A DNA stretch of 64,000 nt from JALONO01 sp038209965 (GTDB lineage Bacteria; Bacteroidota; Bacteroidia; Cytophagales; Thermoflexibacteraceae), in the NCBI GenBank assembly GCA_038209965.1, contig JBBQXF010000002.1:1-64000 (forward strand), given 5' to 3'. Shown here piece by piece: positions 60,874-64,000 of the stretch. The notes beneath the pieces are model-generated. The model was given only the letters and a program-made list of their open reading frames with translations, was not told where the DNA came from and ran no database searches. The translations under genes were made by a program, and so were the position numbers. Numbering within the stretch: position 1 is the stretch's first letter; each line of letters starts with the position of its first letter.

Positions 60874-63363
60874 ATGGCCAATCATAAACTCAGCCAAAGT
60901 CTGGGCGATTTTGTCTCCCAGCAAACCAGGCCCCAGGGCCTTTACATCCAAACCACCCACGGCTCACTCGAGGTAGTGGTCTATCGGCCGGCGGTGGTTC
61001 GTTTCCGGGCCAATCTCATGCCCAGCACCCGCGAAGATTTTTCCTACGCCGTGGTGGCCCAACCAGAAGCCAACGATTTTCAGGTAGTTGATGATCAAGA
61101 TGTCCTCACCCTTACCACCGGCCTGCTCACCGTCGAGCTCAGCAAGTTTCCCCTGCGGGTGCGCTGCCTGACCCCCGACGGAGCCACGATCAACGAGGAC
61201 GACCCAGCCTTTGGTACGGCCTGGATGGGCGATCAAGTGACCACTTACAAGAAACTCCAGCCGGGCGAGCGGTTCTTGGGCTTGGGCGAAAAAACCGGCA
61301 ATCTCGACCGCCGGGGCGCGGCCTACGTGAACTGGAACACCGACTCTTTTGCCTATGGTCCCGATTCAGACCCACTCTACGCCTCGTTTCCCTTCTACTT
61401 GGGAGTCGTGCCCCCATACCGCACGGCGGGCGGCACGACCAAGCGGCACGGGCTGGCCTACGGCATTTTTATGGACAATTCGTACCGCTCCTATTTCAAT
61501 TTTGGGGCTTCCAACGACCGCTTTGCTTCTTTTGCCGCCGAAGATGGCGAAATGGACTATTATTTCTTCCACGGATCGGTTGCCGAGATTTTGGCCGACT
61601 ACACTTGGCTCACCGGCCGGATGCCCCTGCCACCGCGCTGGAGCCTGGGCTACCAGCAGTGCCGCTACAGTTACTACCCCGATAAAGAGGTGCTGAACTT
61701 GGCCCGTACTTTCCGCGAAAAACAAATCCCCGCCGATGTGATCCATTTGGACATCCACCACATGGATGCCTACAAGATTTTTAGCTGGGATCACCAACGT
61801 TTCGCCGAGCACCGCAAGCTGCTGGCCGAACTCAAGGCAATGGGCTTTGAAGTGGTGGTGATCTGCGATCCGGGCATCAAAGTGGAACCGGGCTACGCGG
61901 CCTACGAAGAGGGGTTGGCCCAAGACATTTTCGTCAAATATCCCGACGGAACCAACCACACGGCCCAAGTATGGCCGGGCTGGTGCCACTTCCCCGATTT
62001 CACCAACCCCCGCGCCCGCGCTTGGTGGGCCGGGCAATTGCAAAGCTACCTCACCGACGGCATCCGGGGTTTCTGGAATGACATGAACGAGCCGGCCTCT
62101 TGGGGCCAGCGCAACCCCGATCTGGTGGAGCACGACTTTGAAGGGCAACGGGCCAGCCACCGCCAAGCCCACAACATCTATGGCCTGCAAATGTGTCGCA
62201 GCACGTTTGAGGGGGCCAAACAAGCCTTGGCCGAAAACTCGCCACCCGGCGAACGGCCGTTTGTCCTCACGCGGGCAGCCTACAATGGCATCCAGCGTTA
62301 CGCTGCCGTTTGGACGGGCGACAACACTTCCAGCGACGACCACATGCTGGCGGGGGTGCGCTTGGTGAACAGCCTCGGCCTCACGGGCGTGGCCTTTGCC
62401 GGCTACGACGTGGGCGGTTTCGTGGGCGAGCCTTCCGTGGCCCTGTTTGCCCGGTGGATCAGCTTGGGAGCCTTCGCGCCATTTTTCCGGGGGCACACCA
62501 TGATCAACACCCGGGATCAAGAACCGTGGGCTTTTGGTGAAGAAGTAGAAGCCATTTCGCGCAACTACATCAGCCTGCGCTATCGCCTACTGCCCTACAT
62601 TTACGCCACTTTTTATGAAGCCACCCAAAACGGACTGCCCGTGGCCCGCTCGCTGGCCATTGCCTACACGCACGATGCCAAAATTTATGATCCACAATAC
62701 CAAAACGAATATCTGTTTGGGGAATATCTTTTGGTAGCCCCAGTGGTGAGCACCAAGGAACTGGCCAAAATCTACCTGCCCGATGGTATGTGGTACAACC
62801 TGTACGACAACCAAATGCAACCCGGCGAGCAGGAACTGGTGGTGGAATGCCCGCTGGAAACCCTGCCCGTATTTGTCAGGGCCGGGGCGATCGTGCCCAT
62901 GCAGTCGCTGGTGCAGCACACCGGCCAAGCCACCGATGGCACACTGCACCTCCATGTCTATTACTTGGCATCCTTGCCCGGCTTTGAAAACGAGCCTTTT
63001 TACACCAAAACCTCTTTTGTGTATTATGAAGACGATGGCCGCAGCTACGCCCACGAAATGGACAATTTTTATCGCCGGGTCATTACTTACAGCGATGCCG
63101 AAGGCCAAGTGGTGCTGGGTGAAGTAGAGGGCCGCTATCCGTCACAATTCACAACCATTAAACTGATCTTGCACGGTTTCGATGAGATCGGGGAGCGGCT
63201 ACTGGTCAATGGCCAAGCCGTGGCGGTGCACGAAGAGCGCCTGACCATGATCGAGTCTATTGCGAGCTTCGATCCGCTGGGGCGCGAGAACTTGACTATC
63301 CAACAAATCAACAAAGTAGCCGTTTTTGCCAATGAAAATGGCGAAATGGTTGTGAGTTGGTAA
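60874..63363 (+). CDS. glycoside hydrolase family 31 alpha-glucosidase
   Basis: 829 residues, no signal peptide, so probably cytoplasmic. The N-terminal beta-sandwich (GEKTGNLDRRGAAYVNWNTD) leads into the GH31 barrel: PPRWSLGYQQCRYSYYPD, DVIHLDIHHMD, nucleophile Asp403 in GFWNDMNEPASW and acid/base Asp483 in WTGDNTSSDDHM, then RGHT and the C-terminal sandwich domains with a DUF5110-like end. It releases glucose from alpha-glucans or maltooligosaccharides, although other GH31 activities (xylosidase, transglucosidase) are possible. No starch-uptake genes are beside it. Confidence 0.93.
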   Translation: MANHKLSQSLGDFVSQQTRPQGLYIQTTHGSLEVVVYRPAVVRFRANLMPSTREDFSYAVVAQPEANDFQVVDDQDVLTLTTGLLTVELSKFPLRVRCLTPDGATINEDDPAFGTAWMGDQVTTYKKLQPGERFLGLGEKTGNLDRRGAAYVNWNTDSFAYGPDSDPLYASFPFYLGVVPPYRTAGGTTKRHGLAYGIFMDNSYRSYFNFGASNDRFASFAAEDGEMDYYFFHGSVAEILADYTWLTGRMPLPPRWSLGYQQCRYSYYPDKEVLNLARTFREKQIPADVIHLDIHHMDAYKIFSWDHQRFAEHRKLLAELKAMGFEVVVICDPGIKVEPGYAAYEEGLAQDIFVKYPDGTNHTAQVWPGWCHFPDFTNPRARAWWAGQLQSYLTDGIRGFWNDMNEPASWGQRNPDLVEHDFEGQRASHRQAHNIYGLQMCRSTFEGAKQALAENSPPGERPFVLTRAAYNGIQRYAAVWTGDNTSSDDHMLAGVRLVNSLGLTGVAFAGYDVGGFVGEPSVALFARWISLGAFAPFFRGHTMINTRDQEPWAFGEEVEAISRNYISLRYRLLPYIYATFYEATQNGLPVARSLAIAYTHDAKIYDPQYQNEYLFGEYLLVAPVVSTKELAKIYLPDGMWYNLYDNQMQPGEQELVVECPLETLPVFVRAGAIVPMQSLVQHTGQATDGTLHLHVYYLASLPGFENEPFYTKTSFVYYEDDGRSYAHEMDNFYRRVITYSDAEGQVVLGEVEGRYPSQFTTIKLILHGFDEIGERLLVNGQAVAVHEERLTMIESIASFDPLGRENLTIQQINKVAVFANENGEMVVSW

Positions 63364-63389
63364 ACTTAATAATTAATCCCAAGATTTCT

Positions 63390-63434
63390 CCACGGCAAAG
63401 CGGCAGCAAGATAAAACCCCAAACTTTGCCGTGG
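63390..63434. repeat. inverted repeat between convergent genes
   Basis: CCACGGCAAAG (63390-63400) and CTTTGCCGTGG (63424-63434) are perfect 11-base arms with a 23-base loop; there is no T-run. A weak terminator or other RNA hairpin. Confidence 0.5.
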
Positions 63435-63488
63435 GGGAGCCAGCAAACGCATCGGGCGGGCTACTGGGGGCGCGATCCGCCAACGGGC

Positions 63489-64000
63489 CTATTCCCGGGT
63501 GGGATAATTTCCCTTTTTGAGCAAATCACTCATCTCGGCCAATAACGTGAGCTTGCCCCCGTAAGTATCCTGCAACAGCTCCGGAGTGAACACTTGGGCC
63601 GCCGGGCCACTGGCCACCAAGCGCAAGTTGAGGAAAATGATCCAATCGAAGTATGCTTGGGCCGATTGGAGATCGTGGTGCACCACCACGGCCGTTTTGC
63701 CCTGCTGTTTCATTTCGCGCAGCAAGTCAATGATGGCGGCTTCCGTGGCGGCGTCCACCCCCGCGAACGGCTCATCCATGAAATACAAGTCGGCTTTTTG
63801 GGCGAGGGCGCGGGCCAAGAACACCCGCTGTTGCTGGCCGCCCGAGAGTTGGGAAATCTGGCGGTCGCGGAAGCCTTCCATCCCCACCTTGCGCAGGCAA
63901 TCCAGCGCAATGTCCCGATCCGATTGGCGGGGCCGGCGAAACAGCCCCAATTTGCCATAGCGGCCCATCAGCACCACATCAAACACGGAGGCGGGGAAGT
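63489..64000 (-). CDS. metal (Zn/Mn-type) ABC transporter ATPase, 5' end outside window
   Basis: About 170 C-terminal residues; the frame is open to the right edge (FPASVFDVVLMGRYGK), where the Walker A part would lie beyond. The Q-loop region DVVLMGRYGKLG, signature LSGGQQQRVFLARAL, Walker B LYFMDEPFAGVD and switch His in VVVHHDL are present. The MGRYGKLG segment is characteristic of ATPases of the manganese/zinc/iron chelate importers (ZnuC/MntB type). The permease and binding protein should lie nearby. Confidence 0.88.
   Translation of the reverse strand, partial: FPASVFDVVLMGRYGKLGLFRRPRQSDRDIALDCLRKVGMEGFRDRQISQLSGGQQQRVFLARALAQKADLYFMDEPFAGVDAATEAAIIDLLREMKQQGKTAVVVHHDLQSAQAYFDWIIFLNLRLVASGPAAQVFTPELLQDTYGGKLTLLAEMSDLLKKGNYPTRE

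Noticed and set aside
1..64000. High frequency of words such as TTGGCC and GCCCAA
   Set aside because: Explained by the favoured codons TTG, GCC, GGC, CCC and CAA in the genes; not concentrated in intergenic DNA.
1..64000. CRISPR array, prophage or intact insertion sequence
   Set aside because: No regularly spaced repeats, integrase, transposase or phage structural gene was found; the only tandem repeat is at the tRNA-Arg.

Overview
The window looks like an ordinary chromosomal stretch of a Bacteroidota bacterium, most likely of the Cytophagales/Sphingobacteriales type, with moderately high GC in its genes. The support is as follows. At least fifteen upstream regions carry the Bacteroidota -7 promoter element TAnnTTTG, while Shine-Dalgarno sequences are scarce. 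The gene content is typical of the phylum: a DUF1573 protein, DUF4221, SiaB/SiaC, TlpA-type thioredoxins with a signal peptide, NhaD, CocE/NonD hydrolase, kynurenine 3-monooxygenase, lycopene cyclase, EboA and a six-domain S1. The genus cannot be told from the sequence. Genes are mostly single or in pairs, many of them convergent, and separated by hairpin terminators. There is no prophage, CRISPR array or intact insertion sequence.

Layout. 1-8 kb: alpha/beta hydrolase (cut by the window edge), exported TlpA protein, TPR histidine kinase, a lone nuoL, HMG-CoA lyase. 8-16 kb: S9 prolyl oligopeptidase lipoprotein, MDR oxidoreductase, RlpA, TrmN6-type methyltransferase, a broken DUF4221 lipoprotein gene coupled to a small thioredoxin-like lipoprotein, a minimal LuxR protein, Fpg/MutM. 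16-24 kb: a bacteriophytochrome without an ATPase domain, an esterase, a LON-domain protein, tRNA-Arg(CCT) with a 67-bp tandem duplication of its 3' end, a second MDR enzyme, LptF/LptG. 24-33 kb: SiaB-SiaC, PLP decarboxylase, DUF1573, a 7TM-PP2C phosphatase, RsmB-like methyltransferase, proA, crtY. 33-39 kb: an exported enolase-superfamily dehydratase next to an exported RraA protein, ferredoxin, rfbD, a histidine-kinase relic, TlpA plus a lone EboA. 39-50 kb: kynurenine 3-monooxygenase, GT2 plus GT39, serine hydrolase, two tandem nhaD genes, a frameshifted CocE/NonD hydrolase. 50-64 kb: hisG, rpsA, small exported proteins, a TPR protein coupled to moaA, an alpha-hydroxy-acid oxidase remnant, ABC-F protein, an AT-rich cupin gene, GH31, and a Zn/Mn ABC ATPase cut by the right edge.

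How the genes fit together. The clearest functional modules are the SiaB kinase/SiaC partner-switch pair with a receptor-linked PP2C phosphatase 2.3 kb away, the exported sugar-acid dehydratase/RraA pair, the GT2-GT39 lipid-linked glycosylation pair, and the tandem Na+/H+ antiporters. Four genes are degraded or out of frame: DUF4221 (amber stop plus frameshift), CocE/NonD (single-base frameshift near the 3' end), alpha-hydroxy-acid oxidase (large internal deletion) and a short histidine-kinase tail. I found no convincing wholly new system; the best leads are the SiaBC/7TM-PP2C module, the exported MR/RraA pair, the orphan EboA and the kinase-less phytochrome.
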